From Micavibrio aeruginosavorus (GTDB taxonomy: Bacteria > Pseudomonadota > Alphaproteobacteria > Micavibrionales > Micavibrionaceae): 64,000 nt of DNA. A model generated the notes under the pieces. That model saw nothing but the letters and a program-made list of their open reading frames with translations. It ran no database searches and was not told the origin of the DNA. The DNA lies in the NCBI GenBank assembly GCA_016432265.1, contig CP066681.1, positions 1,700,342-1,764,341 on the forward strand, given 5' to 3'. The stretch's first letter is position 1; the number at the start of each line of letters is the position of its first letter. The translations under genes and the position numbers were made by a program. Shown here in pieces: positions 8,537-18,008 of this stretch.

Positions 8537-8587
8537 TGCTTTAAGAGGGGCTGGCAAAAAAACGCCAATCTTCTAGAGTTGGAATCC

Positions 8588-10858
8588 ATGCCGACTGCAA
8601 AGGTTCATCCTGCCATGCCCGCCTCCGCTAAATTATATGTTCCGATATTCTCTATCACCTTGATTCTAAGCGCTTTTTTACTTTTCTCAGTACAGCCTCT
8701 GTTCGGCAAAATGGTTCTGCCGCTGCTGGGCGGAACGCCCGCTGTCTGGAATACGGCCATGATGTTCTTTCAAGTCATGCTGCTGGGCGGTTATGCCTAC
8801 GCCCATCTGACCAGCAAATATTTAGGAATACGGGCGCAGGCTTTACTGCATCTGGGTCTGCTCGGTCTGTGCTTATTGGCGCTCCCCATTGCCATTCCTC
8901 AAGGATGGAGCGCGCCGCCTGTCACCGATAACCCCATGCCGTGGCTGCTGGGTATGATGACGGCGGCGATTGGCGGCCCATTCTTCGTCATCGCCGGAAC
9001 CGCGCCCATGCTGCAACGCTGGTTCAGCGCGACAGATCACCCAGACGCCCATAACCCATATTTCCTGTATGCCGCCAGCAATTTCGGCAGCATGACCGCC
9101 CTGATCTTCTACCCGCTGTTGATCGAACCTCTGCTCGGCGTTCAGCAACAAAGCCAAATATGGATGATGGGCTATCTCTTGCTGGCGCTGCTGATCGCAA
9201 TCACGGGCTTTGTCAGCCGCCACAGCAGGGCTCTGCCTGCCGCTATTGCGGATACCCGCCTTCCTGCCAACAGCATGACTCCCACCAACCGGATGCGCGT
9301 AATCTGGCTGGCGCTCTCGTTCATCCCCTCCAGCCTGATGCTGGGAGTGACAACCTACATCACCACCGATATCGCCGCTGTACCCCTGCTCTGGGTGGTA
9401 CCGCTCGCGCTATACCTGCTGACTTTCATCATCGTCTTCTCGCGCGGCTGCACCCTTTCGCTTGCCCGTACATATCGATGGCAGGCGCTATCCCTGATAC
9501 TGGTGGCGCTTCTTTTCATACGTGATCCTCTCAAGGTCAAGGCTATCGCGGCCAGCTTGCACCTGATCGCCTTTTTTCTCTGCGCGTTGACCTGCCATCT
9601 GGCGCTGGCGCACCGGCGGCCAACCCCGCATCATCTGACAGAGTTTTATTTGTTCATCTCGCTGGGCGGCGTTCTGGGCGGCGTGTTCAACAGCCTTCTG
9701 GCCCCGCTTATTTTTGTCATTCCGCTCGAATATGCGCTAATACTAGGCCTGAGCGTACTGGCGCCCTTTATCAGCGGCGATATGAAATTCAACCCGCAGG
9801 ATCTAAGGAAAGATTGCAAACCCGCGCTGACCGCCATCATCCTGTCAGGCATCGCCCTGATGCCGACGAAATCGGCCGCCATCATGATCATGGTCATGGC
9901 TGGCATCGGAGTCGCCCTGGTCAAGCTGAGTCGCCGGGCATCTTGTACGTTTGCTTGCGTTTTTCTGATCGTCCTTACGCTTGACCCTGGATTCGACTGG
10001 TATCAGTTAGGCCGCTCCTTGCATATGGAACGCAATTTCTTCGGCGTTATCCGGGTGACCAGCTCCGAAAAAGGAGGCATGCGGATGCTGCTGCATGGAA
10101 CCACCCTGCACGGCACGCAGGCGCTGGATGAAACCTACCGACTTTCCCCGATCAGCTACTACGCCGCCGGGAGCCCCGGGGGGCAGGTATTCGGCATGCT
10201 CTCCGATATACGCGGACATGAACCGCAAAGTGTCGCCATGCTGGGCCTGGGAGTGGGCAGCACGGCTTGTTTCTTCGAAAAAGGCCGCGATTTTATCTTC
10301 TATGAGATCGACCCGGCGATGAAACGGATCGCCGAGGACAAAAATCTCTTCACCTACCTCTCCGATTGCGGCAGCCCCTACCGCATTGTTATGGGAGATG
10401 GACGCCTGCGGATTGCCGAAGCGCCGGATGCGTCTTATGACATGATTTTCCTTGATGCTTTCAGTTCTGACAGCATCCCTATGCATCTGCTCACAAAGGA
10501 AGCCTTCGATATCTATTTTCGCAAGCTTAAGCCGAAAGGCCTGATTGTGATCCATATATCAAACCGCTTCCTTGATCTTTCGCCTGTGGTGACAGCTCTG
10601 GGCAAGGCCATGAACGCACAAACCCGGTTCAGCTATAATCTCGGGCGTCTGCTGGCACCGCCGGATATTGTCATGCAAGGTTCAATCTTCGGCGTAATGA
10701 CCCGCAACCCCGATCTACTGGCCATCATCGATGAACGCTATACAAAATGGGAACCCTATTCCGGCATCGAGATTCCCGTCTGGACGGACGATTACGCAAA
10801 CATCATCACTCCCTTGCTGCTCCGCATCACAAAAGAACCCAACTGGATGTCGCCATAG
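8588..10858 (+). CDS. membrane protein fused to a spermidine-synthase-like methyltransferase domain
   Basis: About 756 residues. The N-terminal two thirds hold many hydrophobic helices (from LYVPIFSITLILSAFLLFSVQ onward), with the FGKMVLPLLGGTPAVWNTAM segment typical of these fusions. The C-terminal third has a Rossmann methyltransferase/spermidine synthase fold: AMLGLGVGSTACFFEKG, FYEIDPAMK, VMGDGRLRIAEAP, then FLDAFSSDSIPMHLLT. Such proteins may transfer aminopropyl groups or act on an exported substrate; none is proven. The start is uncertain: ATG at 8588 or 8615, or TTG at 8531. It diverges from the suf operon. Confidence 0.8.
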   Translation: MPTAKVHPAMPASAKLYVPIFSITLILSAFLLFSVQPLFGKMVLPLLGGTPAVWNTAMMFFQVMLLGGYAYAHLTSKYLGIRAQALLHLGLLGLCLLALPIAIPQGWSAPPVTDNPMPWLLGMMTAAIGGPFFVIAGTAPMLQRWFSATDHPDAHNPYFLYAASNFGSMTALIFYPLLIEPLLGVQQQSQIWMMGYLLLALLIAITGFVSRHSRALPAAIADTRLPANSMTPTNRMRVIWLALSFIPSSLMLGVTTYITTDIAAVPLLWVVPLALYLLTFIIVFSRGCTLSLARTYRWQALSLILVALLFIRDPLKVKAIAASLHLIAFFLCALTCHLALAHRRPTPHHLTEFYLFISLGGVLGGVFNSLLAPLIFVIPLEYALILGLSVLAPFISGDMKFNPQDLRKDCKPALTAIILSGIALMPTKSAAIMIMVMAGIGVALVKLSRRASCTFACVFLIVLTLDPGFDWYQLGRSLHMERNFFGVIRVTSSEKGGMRMLLHGTTLHGTQALDETYRLSPISYYAAGSPGGQVFGMLSDIRGHEPQSVAMLGLGVGSTACFFEKGRDFIFYEIDPAMKRIAEDKNLFTYLSDCGSPYRIVMGDGRLRIAEAPDASYDMIFLDAFSSDSIPMHLLTKEAFDIYFRKLKPKGLIVIHISNRFLDLSPVVTALGKAMNAQTRFSYNLGRLLAPPDIVMQGSIFGVMTRNPDLLAIIDERYTKWEPYSGIEIPVWTDDYANIITPLLLRITKEPNWMSP

Positions 10859-10950
10859 AAAGGATTTCTTAACCTTTTCCCTGTCACAATCGGGGTAAGG
10901 TTATTTTAAAATTTATGGATGCCCGCATCCCCTTGGTAAGGAACGTAAAA

Positions 10951-11136
10951 ATGTCACTATTTAAGAAGCCCGCGACCGAACCCCCTCGCGACCCGGAACA
11001 TGAAAAATTGTCAGAAATGATTCTGGCCGCACGCGGGATTGTCATCCGCAGCGAAGAGCAACGGAAAGCCAGCATCGGGGCTGTTTATGCCGAACTGACC
11101 CGCTCCTCGCATGTGCCGAGTCCGCCCAGCCTGTAA
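10951..11136 (+). CDS. small hypothetical protein
   Basis: 61 residues beginning MSLFKKPATEPP, charged, no membrane segment, not recognised. The ATG at 10951 has a Shine-Dalgarno (AAGGA) ten bases upstream; an in-frame Met at 10915 lacks one. The gene lies between the membrane fusion and a bidirectional terminator, which supports it being a real short gene. Confidence 0.55.
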   Translation: MSLFKKPATEPPRDPEHEKLSEMILAARGIVIRSEEQRKASIGAVYAELTRSSHVPSPPSL

Positions 11137-11161
11137 CCGGATATTCAGACCCCGGAGAGAG

Positions 11162-11193
11162 AAAAAGCGCCCTGCCTGTGCAGCGGCGTTTTT
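11162..11193. terminator. bidirectional terminator between convergent genes
   Basis: A stem (GCGCCCTGC / GCAGCGGCG with one bulged base) is flanked by five A on the left and five T on the right, so it can end transcription in both directions. It separates the plus-strand small gene from prfC, whose TAA lies within its T-run. Confidence 0.8.
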
Positions 11194-12769
11194 ATTTAGT
11201 CGCGGTGAATTTGATCGCCGGATTTTTGTCCTGCGCATCGTTCAGATGCCATGCGTTTCGGGCTAAAAAGACGGGGTCGCCGTCATGGTCATTGGCGATC
11301 GCGCTTTGGTTGGCGTCAATAAACGCCTTAAGCTTTAAAGGGTCATCCGAAGTGATCCAGCGCGCCGTATAAAGCGATGTCTGCTCGAATTTTACCGGGA
11401 TGTTGTATTCTGTGCGAATACGGTCGGTTAAAACCTCAAACTGCAGAGCGCCTACAACGCCAACGATCCAGTTGGAGTCTATACTTGGTTTGAAAATACG
11501 GGCGACACCTTCTTCGGCCAATTGCTCAAGCGCGGCGCTCAGGTGCTTGGCCTTCATCGGGTCGTCAGCCCGCGCCCGCTGCATCATCTCGGGGGCAAAG
11601 CTGGGAATCCCGACAACCTGCAGGGCTTCACCTTCCGTCAGAGTATCCCCAATCCGCAAGCCGCCATGGTTCGGAATACCGATAATATCACCGGGCCATG
11701 CTTCCTCGACGGTTTCGCGATCCTGCGCCAGAAACATCAGCGGATTATGGATAATCATTTGTTTGCCCTGACGCACATGCTGCAGCTTCATGCCCTTTTT
11801 GAACTGGCCCGAACAAATGCGCGCAAACGCGATGCGGTCGCGGTGCTTGGGATCCATGTTTGCCTGAATTTTGAAAACGAACGCCATAACTTTTGATTCG
11901 TCGGCTCTCACCTCGCGCTGCGCCGTTTTCTGGCTGCGCGGACTGGGCGCATATCGCCCAATCCCCTGCAAGAGTTCCCTGACCCCGAAATTATTCACAG
12001 CAGAGCCGAAAAAAACGGGAGTGAGATGTCCCTCCAGATAAGCCTGACGGTCGAACGGTTTGCACAGGCCGCGGATCATCTCGACATCCTCACGCAGTTT
12101 GGCGATCTGCGCGGGCGACAGCCATTCATCAAGCTTCTTGTCTTCAAGGCCGCTGCATGTAATGCCCTCCGTCAGCGCATCGCCCTTGCCACGATCAAAC
12201 AGAACCAGCATATCGTTAATCAGGTCATAACAACCTTTGAAATCGCGACCGCTGCCGATCGGCCAACTGGCCGGTGTGACGTCCAGCGCCAGGCGCTGCT
12301 CGATTTCATCCATCAGATCAAACGGATCCTGTCCATCACGATCCATCTTGTTCACAAACGTGATGATCGGTACGTCGCGCAGACGGCAAACCTCGAACAA
12401 CTTCAGAGTCTGCGGTTCTATACCCTTGGCGGCGTCAAGAACCATAATCGCGCTGTCGACGGCCGTCAGGGTGCGGTAGGTATCCTCGCTGAAATCCTCG
12501 TGGCCGGGTGTATCCAGCAAATTAAAGGTTACACCATCATGATCGAATGTCATGACAGACGAAGCCACGGAAATCCCGCGCTCCTGCTCAACCTTCATCC
12601 AGTCAGACCGGGCACGGCGGCGCTCGCCCTTGGCTTTGACCATTCCGGCAAGCTGAATAGCCCCGCCGAACAGCAAAAGCTTTTCCGTCAGCGTAGTTTT
12701 ACCGGCATCAGGGTGGGCGATGATGGCAAAAGTTCGGCGTTTCTCGATATTTTCAGTCAGGATACTCAT
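11192..12769 (-). CDS. prfC: peptide chain release factor 3 (RF3)
   Basis: 525-residue GTPase that removes RF1/RF2 from the ribosome after termination. G motifs: AHPDAGKTTLTEK (P-loop), RGISVASSVMTF (switch I), DTPGHEDFSEDTYR (G3) and FVNKMDRDG (G4). The C-terminal RF3 domain is present (GALQFEVLTDRIRTEY). The length matches the family. It stands alone, with its own terminator. Confidence 0.97.
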   Translation of the reverse strand: MSILTENIEKRRTFAIIAHPDAGKTTLTEKLLLFGGAIQLAGMVKAKGERRRARSDWMKVEQERGISVASSVMTFDHDGVTFNLLDTPGHEDFSEDTYRTLTAVDSAIMVLDAAKGIEPQTLKLFEVCRLRDVPIITFVNKMDRDGQDPFDLMDEIEQRLALDVTPASWPIGSGRDFKGCYDLINDMLVLFDRGKGDALTEGITCSGLEDKKLDEWLSPAQIAKLREDVEMIRGLCKPFDRQAYLEGHLTPVFFGSAVNNFGVRELLQGIGRYAPSPRSQKTAQREVRADESKVMAFVFKIQANMDPKHRDRIAFARICSGQFKKGMKLQHVRQGKQMIIHNPLMFLAQDRETVEEAWPGDIIGIPNHGGLRIGDTLTEGEALQVVGIPSFAPEMMQRARADDPMKAKHLSAALEQLAEEGVARIFKPSIDSNWIVGVVGALQFEVLTDRIRTEYNIPVKFEQTSLYTARWITSDDPLKLKAFIDANQSAIANDHDGDPVFLARNAWHLNDAQDKNPAIKFTATK

Positions 12770-12878
12770 GGCCAGAGTGGTAGCAAATTAAAGGCCGGAT
12801 TTAAACTTATATCGCCAGCACCCCGAATATTGACATAATCATTATTCCTGATTACTTTCTTCACAAAAAAGGAGACGG

Positions 12879-13658
12879 ATGGCAATAAAAAGAGAACTGT
12901 ACCGTATATTCCAAGACATAGCGACTGACCCTGCCGTCTGGTTCAGTACAGGCAACCTTGTCTGGTCACTTGCAACAGCAGAGCCTCTAGGAATTGCATT
13001 GAATGCCGCTGTTACAGCCGCCGCAACAGGGGCCCGTATCCGCAACAGCCTGCGCGAAGAGGAGAAAGGACTTGTCCCCCTCTACATTACCGGTACCGTT
13101 AACTGCGCAACATCCGTGTCTGCCCTGATACGGGGAGCAATGGATCCTGGTTTAAGCCATCTTTTTGATATTGCTGGAAATCCAGAAGCACGAAAGCAGG
13201 TTTTCTCGGCCCTCGCTTATGCAGGCTGGGGAATAACTCATCTCATCATGGGTTACCAACAAAGGCACGGCATATCCCCCCGTGCACTGGGAAATCCGAT
13301 GATCTACGCTGGTATTGCAGATGTATCGATCCTGCTGGCAAACCCGGGGCAGGATACAAATTATCCATCTCTCGCCCTCGTTAGCGCCGGACTGTTTCAA
13401 GCCTCATTCAGAGAAAAATTTCCAACCGCTATCAGAAATGCTCTCAGTAACAAGCATATAACCCCCGTGCGGCTATATGCAGCAAGCTACATAACCGGAA
13501 GCTTTATGGCCGCCACAGCCGGAAACCCTTTATATGCCGGCGTTCTTGCCCTATGGGGCGGCGGATATACCCTGTTCGATCCGGCAATACGTCAGGTCAT
13601 ACGCAAAACATTGAATGAAATATGCCGGACTAAAAAATCTTGCCCTCAAAAGGATTAA
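12879..13658 (+). CDS. hypothetical multi-pass membrane protein
   Basis: 259 residues, not recognised. It has several weakly hydrophobic, Gly/Ala-rich segments suggesting four to six membrane helices (for example ALAYAGWGITHLIMGYQQ and AASYITGSFMAATAGNPLY), with short basic loops. The start has a strong Shine-Dalgarno (AAGGAGACGG). Its end overlaps the convergent DUF1491 gene by 29 bases. Confidence 0.65.
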   Translation: MAIKRELYRIFQDIATDPAVWFSTGNLVWSLATAEPLGIALNAAVTAAATGARIRNSLREEEKGLVPLYITGTVNCATSVSALIRGAMDPGLSHLFDIAGNPEARKQVFSALAYAGWGITHLIMGYQQRHGISPRALGNPMIYAGIADVSILLANPGQDTNYPSLALVSAGLFQASFREKFPTAIRNALSNKHITPVRLYAASYITGSFMAATAGNPLYAGVLALWGGGYTLFDPAIRQVIRKTLNEICRTKKSCPQKD

Positions 13659-13971
13659 GTCCTTCTCTATCTTCTATTTCTATGACCCACAAATCAGGAT
13701 CGCGATCAATGGCCCGGCAGATATAATCATCCGCTTCAGTTTCCGGTCTGATACCCCCCTTCAGGAGTTTCATCCACCCCAGATCGCCATCAAGATTGCG
13801 TTGCTGTTGCAGCAAAAGGCAGCCCGGCCCCAGCAGATTGATTTTCAACAGAATAGTCCCGGAAGCATAGGCGCCCTTATTCAGAATATAGCAGCATCTT
13901 CCATCCGCCTGCCATTTCCGGAGATGCGCGTCAATCCAAACCGCGATAGGGATACGATCATCCTGAGACAT
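13630..13971 (-). CDS. DUF1491 family protein
   Basis: 113 residues from the Met of MSQDDRIPIAVW. The sequence fits DUF1491: an N-terminal VWIDAHLRKWQADG, a central ASGTILLKINLLGPGCLLLQQQ, and an acidic C-terminal half ending in WVIEIEDREG. The function is unknown. Its start overlaps the end of fur by 14 bases, so the two form one transcript. A longer frame starting at 14028 would overlap fur further and is less likely. Confidence 0.8.
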   Translation of the reverse strand: MSQDDRIPIAVWIDAHLRKWQADGRCCYILNKGAYASGTILLKINLLGPGCLLLQQQRNLDGDLGWMKLLKGGIRPETEADDYICRAIDRDPDLWVIEIEDREGLNPFEGKIF

Positions 13972-14377
13972 CAGGTTTTTTCTTGATCTTGCGTCCGTAT
14001 AGCTCAAGTTTGCATTCCACCAGATCATAGCCGAGGCTTCTGGCGATCCTGGACTTCATATCCTCGATCTCCTGATTCTGGAACTCGATGACTTCGCCGC
14101 TTTCAACGTCGATCAGGTGATGGTGATGATCCGTATTGATGTCGTAGCGCGAAAATTTTTCGTTGAAATCACGCCGTATCACCAGTTGCAATTCATCCAG
14201 CAAATTAAGAGTCCGATAGACAGTAGCCATACTGATGGTCGCGTCAATGTTTTTGGCTCGCTCATAAACCGCCTCGACCGACGGATGATCGTCAGCCTCA
14301 TCGAGAACTTTGAGGATGATTTTGCGTTGTCCTGTCATTTTCAGACCGGCCTCGGCGCAGCGTTGCTCCAGACTCAT
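13958..14377 (-). CDS. fur: Fur-family metal-responsive regulator
   Basis: 139 residues. The winged helix (MTGQRKIILKVLDEADDHPSVEAVY, then TISMATVYRTLNLLDELQLV) and the HHHHLIDVESGEVIEF metal/dimerisation segment are typical of alphaproteobacterial Fur/Mur. The CxxC zinc motif of E. coli Fur is absent, as is usual in that group. It probably represses iron or manganese uptake genes; Fe versus Mn preference cannot be read from the sequence. It precedes DUF1491 and follows the histidine kinase gene at a distance of 55 bases. Confidence 0.92.
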   Translation of the reverse strand: MSLEQRCAEAGLKMTGQRKIILKVLDEADDHPSVEAVYERAKNIDATISMATVYRTLNLLDELQLVIRRDFNEKFSRYDINTDHHHHLIDVESGEVIEFQNQEIEDMKSRIARSLGYDLVECKLELYGRKIKKKPDVSG

Positions 14378-14432
14378 TGTCTATAACCCCCTGAGGATGG
14401 AATCATTCCGCAGACAATAACCACAAGCAACG

Positions 14433-16034
14433 CTAAACCGTTCCGGCCTTGCCGACAAGGGCTTGCATCGGATCTCTGACCTCACCGGTCTTTTTCTGGC
14501 GGTTGAGGCGATCCTCTGGGAATTCAACCGTAACAACCGTACCCTTGCCCAGATCCGACTCCAGTGACAAAGCCCCCCCATGAAGCTCAGTCATCGCCTT
14601 GGCCAGCGGCAAACCCAGCCCGGTGCCGCCGCGCGAATCTGACGGGCGGCTAACCTGACCGAACGGTTCCAGCGCTTCGGATATGCGGTCTTTGGGAATG
14701 CCGATCCCCTCATCAGAAACCACAATGTGCAACGCGCGGTATTTTGTCATGTACGCGCGAATACCGATCGTCCCGCCTTCGTTTGAGTATTTTACCGCGT
14801 TGCCAACCAGATTGATCAATATCTGCCTGACCAGCCGCGGGTCGGCATAAAGTGGCGGAATATCGGGATCTATCTCCTCTACAATCTTTAACCCGGCGCT
14901 AAACGCCCGCGAAGCCATCATCCGGCTGACGGCACTAACCATCTGGCTGACGTCGAACAGCTCTTCATCCAGTTGAGCGCGCCCTGCCTCTATTTTAGAC
15001 ATATCCAGCACTTCGTTGATGATCTCAAGCAAATGGCGTGCGCTTAAGTGGATATCGCCAAGATACTCCTTGTACTTCTCGTTCGCGAGCGGCCCAAAGG
15101 TTTCCTTGATCATCATTTCTGAGAAGCCAATGATCGCATTCAGCGGCGTCCGCAGCTCATGGGACATATTGGCCAGGAAGGTCGATTTGGCCTGATTGGC
15201 GGTATCGGCCTGCTCCTTGGCCAGCCGCAGGGTAATCTCCATCTGCTTTCTGAGCGTGATGTCCATGATGGTTGTGACCTGAAAGCGCCGGCCGTTGCTC
15301 AATTCCAAGGCCGCCGTGGTGAACAGCGCGTTCGCAACGTTTCCGTCCTTGCGCACGATCTTCATCTCACCGGAGCTGCGCGTGCCGGAGTTTATGAAAT
15401 CATCATGGTTGCTGCGCGCCAGATCCTGCTCTTCCGGCACCAGAAGATTGGCAAATTCGTGCCCGATCAGATCATCGCGATGCCATCCGTATATGCGGAC
15501 AAAACTGTCGTTCACCCTGACAATACGCTGATTTTGGTCGGTAACGACAATGCCGACTTCGCTGACATCGAACACCGACGTCAAGAGGGATATGGCATCG
15601 TCACGCTCTCTTTGCAGGCTTTGAGAATCTCCGGCTGACGGCAAAGCCAGGACATCCACGATAGAGACTGCCCCATCGGAACCTGGCAGCGGGTTGATAT
15701 AAAAGTTGCCCAAACGCGGGCCACTGTTGGCGCCCGCCAACGCCTTGACCGTCACTGGGCGCTTTTGCCTGACTGCGGCATCCAGCGACTCAAGAAAGTA
15801 GCGCGTATCAGTGGATGACAATAGGACGCCCAAAGGGTGACCCAGCACATCTTCCCGGTTCTTGTTAAAATAGGTCAGGGCCTTCTGGTTAACCTCAGCG
15901 ATGACAAAATCATTCCGTCCCCGTACTTTGATGATAAATCGCGGTACGGGCATCATTTCAAACAGTTGCTGATGATTTACATCCGCACGTGTTTCCTGAT
16001 GAACATCTTGGGTCAACTTGTATACAGCCAGCAT
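14433..16034 (-). CDS. PAS-domain sensor histidine kinase (soluble)
   Basis: 533 residues with no membrane helix. Two PAS-like domains (roughly 24-130 and 147-265, the second with VGIVVTDQNQRIVRVNDSFVRIYGW) precede a HisKA domain with the phosphorylated H292 in NMSHELRTP. The HATPase domain has ILINLVGNAVKYS, DEGIGIP and GGTGLGLPLAKAM. No receiver domain is attached and no response regulator gene is adjacent. It is probably a cytoplasmic sensor of redox or small-molecule signals, but its ligand is unknown. Confidence 0.88.
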   Translation of the reverse strand: MLAVYKLTQDVHQETRADVNHQQLFEMMPVPRFIIKVRGRNDFVIAEVNQKALTYFNKNREDVLGHPLGVLLSSTDTRYFLESLDAAVRQKRPVTVKALAGANSGPRLGNFYINPLPGSDGAVSIVDVLALPSAGDSQSLQRERDDAISLLTSVFDVSEVGIVVTDQNQRIVRVNDSFVRIYGWHRDDLIGHEFANLLVPEEQDLARSNHDDFINSGTRSSGEMKIVRKDGNVANALFTTAALELSNGRRFQVTTIMDITLRKQMEITLRLAKEQADTANQAKSTFLANMSHELRTPLNAIIGFSEMMIKETFGPLANEKYKEYLGDIHLSARHLLEIINEVLDMSKIEAGRAQLDEELFDVSQMVSAVSRMMASRAFSAGLKIVEEIDPDIPPLYADPRLVRQILINLVGNAVKYSNEGGTIGIRAYMTKYRALHIVVSDEGIGIPKDRISEALEPFGQVSRPSDSRGGTGLGLPLAKAMTELHGGALSLESDLGKGTVVTVEFPEDRLNRQKKTGEVRDPMQALVGKAGTV

Positions 16035-16143
16035 TTTTAAAACAGAGGCCCTATTTTATAGAATAAAGAAAATTCTTTATAAATCGGTAACTTAGAAGAT
16101 TTTCCTTAAACCGCTCATTTATCATCAATAAGGCAAGCTAAAT

Positions 16144-16175
16144 CTTAGCCCCTTTCAAAAAAAGGGGATGCTAAG
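16144..16175 (-). terminator. hairpin downstream of upp
   Basis: CCCCTTT and AAAGGGG form a 7-bp stem, extended by CTTAG / CTAAG with a short bulge. It lies 32 bases past the upp stop. The T-run on the minus strand is in the loop rather than after the stem, so it is a weak terminator candidate. Confidence 0.45.
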
Positions 16176-16206
16176 GCTGAATCCTTAATAAAAGGTTAAC
16201 AAAAAA

Positions 16207-16860
16207 TCAGTGTTTTGTGCCAAACAGACGGTCACCCGCATCGCCCAGGCCGGGGACGATGTATTTATTCTCGTCCAGATGGCTGTCGAGCGCCGCCACA
16301 TAGATTTTCACTTGCGGATAGGCATCGTGAACGACCTTAACCCCTTCCGGAGCGGCCACCAGAGCCATAAAGCGGATCATCTCGGGCTTTGCTCCTTGGG
16401 CAACCATGACATCGATTGCATGCTTGGCCGAATTTCCAGTCGCCAGCATAGGATCGACCAGAATGAACAGGCGCCCTTCCGCATCCGGCAGCTTGACCAG
16501 ATATTCAACAGGCATCTTTGTCTTAGGATCGCGATAGACACCTATATGGCCCACACGAGCAGCTGGCATCAGCTCTTCCAATCCTTCAGCCATGCCTAAC
16601 CCCGCCCGTAACACAGGCACAATCACAGGCTTTTTGCCTTGGATAGCCGGCGCATCCATGCCGCAAAGCGGCGTTGTAATCTTGCGTGTTGTCATCGGCA
16701 GCGGGCGTGTCAACTCATAGCCCATCAACAATGAGATTTCCTTCAACAGCATCTTGAATTGGGCCTTATGGCAGATGGTTTCCCGCATCATGCTGAGTTT
16801 GTGCAAAATCAGGGGATGGTCGGCAACATACAGGTTCGGAAATTTAGCGTGCTCTTTCAT
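16207..16860 (-). CDS. upp: uracil phosphoribosyltransferase
   Basis: 217 residues. Makes UMP from uracil and PRPP in pyrimidine salvage. The PRPP-binding loop [15 protein letters not shown] and the C-terminal [14 protein letters not shown] are diagnostic, and the length is normal. It has a good Shine-Dalgarno (GGAGAG). It follows the GGDEF-like gene by 61 bases in the same direction, with no clear functional link. Confidence 0.97.
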   Translation of the reverse strand: MKEHAKFPNLYVADHPLILHKLSMMRETICHKAQFKMLLKEISLLMGYELTRPLPMTTRKITTPLCGMDAPAIQGKKPVIVPVLRAGLGMAEGLEELMPAARVGHIGVYRDPKTKMPVEYLVKLPDAEGRLFILVDPMLATGNSAKHAIDVMVAQGAKPEMIRFMALVAAPEGVKVVHDAYPQVKIYVAALDSHLDENKYIVPGLGDAGDRLFGTKH

Positions 16861-16921
16861 CGGGGCTCTCCATGTTCACCGGCACAGTGAACAAAAAAAG
16901 CACCCAAGTCAACGGCCCGGA

Positions 16922-17836
16922 TCAGCTATCCAGTTCCTGGACATACCGGCTAAGCGGGCTTTGCTCGAAATATTCAAGGGTTGTACTGCCCGGAGCCGTA
17001 CTGTGGAAACGGGTTAGATCACTGCGCATGTTTGCCAATAATTCGTCAAGGGAGTCTCCCGGCAAAGGCTCGGCCACGCAACTTGACATTGTAAGTGGGA
17101 AGCTGCGACCCTTTTCGTCCTGAATGATAATCGCCTCCTCCTCCAGAAACCGCCGCAGGCGGTTATTCGCGGCTGTTCCCCCGGCAACATCGGAGTGCTT
17201 CAGACACATGATGAATTCACCCTCACCCGACCTGTAAGCATCGTCAAACGAGCGGATACATTTTTTAATCAATCGAGCCACAGCCGCCAGAATTTCGCGG
17301 TGCCTCTCTTCCGTTACAAAGGCGCGAATCTGATCGTAATTGTCGATCTGCGCAATCGCCAGACAAAAAGGCTTGCCACGGCGGGCGCGGCGCTCCATCT
17401 CCTTTTCAAGGTCAACAGCCATTGCCTTCCTGCTGCGCAGACCTGTGGCCACATCAAGTCCCGTATCGGCCTGAACTGCGTCATGCTCAAGGCGACGCAA
17501 CTGATAGACCAAGTCGTCATACAGGTTGGTAAACTCATCATAAACCTTGAAATCAGGGCGCGCGCCGGTTGTTCTCGCGTCATGCATAAGGTCGCTGGCC
17601 ATGTCATAAAGCTCCCCTTGGATTTTGCGCAACCTCTCCAAGGTGGGCTTGGAGGCAAAATCGTCCTGCGACGCAGACACAACCCATTGGCTAAATGATT
17701 GCGGCGGGTCGAAGGGATCACCGGCTCGCTCGGGATAGAAAACAGCTCGCATCACGCGATTATACCATTCTGCGTGTTCGTCGATGATAGGAGACAGCTC
17801 CTTAAGCTTGCTGTCAATCTCGTAGGAAAGAGCCAT
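16922..17836 (-). CDS. GGDEF-like protein with a degenerate signature (GEGEF)
   Basis: 304 residues. The C-terminal half has GGDEF landmarks (DVATGLRSRKAM, FCLAIAQIDNYDQI), but the active-site motif reads YRSGEGEF (residues 204-208), where canonical enzymes have GGDEF or GGEEF. The second Gly is Glu and the Asp/Glu is Gly, so diguanylate cyclase activity is doubtful. The N-terminal half is helical and begins with an EHAEWYNRVMRAVFYP segment; I do not recognise it firmly. It may be a c-di-GMP/GTP sensor or a relic. It precedes upp. Confidence 0.75.
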   Translation of the reverse strand: MALSYEIDSKLKELSPIIDEHAEWYNRVMRAVFYPERAGDPFDPPQSFSQWVVSASQDDFASKPTLERLRKIQGELYDMASDLMHDARTTGARPDFKVYDEFTNLYDDLVYQLRRLEHDAVQADTGLDVATGLRSRKAMAVDLEKEMERRARRGKPFCLAIAQIDNYDQIRAFVTEERHREILAAVARLIKKCIRSFDDAYRSGEGEFIMCLKHSDVAGGTAANNRLRRFLEEEAIIIQDEKGRSFPLTMSSCVAEPLPGDSLDELLANMRSDLTRFHSTAPGSTTLEYFEQSPLSRYVQELDS

Positions 17837-18008
17837 AAACGTTCCCTCGCGAATCCCTTTATCCGCCCCTCATACTAACATAGAGCGAATATCTGGAAAA
17901 AAGGTTAACGCAAAAATCCTCTTTTAAGATTTAATAAATACAAAGCCCTCATTGACTTTGGACATTGGCGCCTAAGCTGCCATTTTCTCTTGTCCTTCAA
18001 GAGGAATT

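Noticed and set aside
10007..10555. Long antisense open frame (182 codons) inside the membrane fusion gene
   Set aside because: It mirrors the coding frame of a real gene and has no ribosome site or recognisable domain.
16874..16892. Hairpin GTTCAC/GTGAAC before upp as a terminator
   Set aside because: The 6-bp stem is not GC-rich and no T-run follows it on the minus strand.
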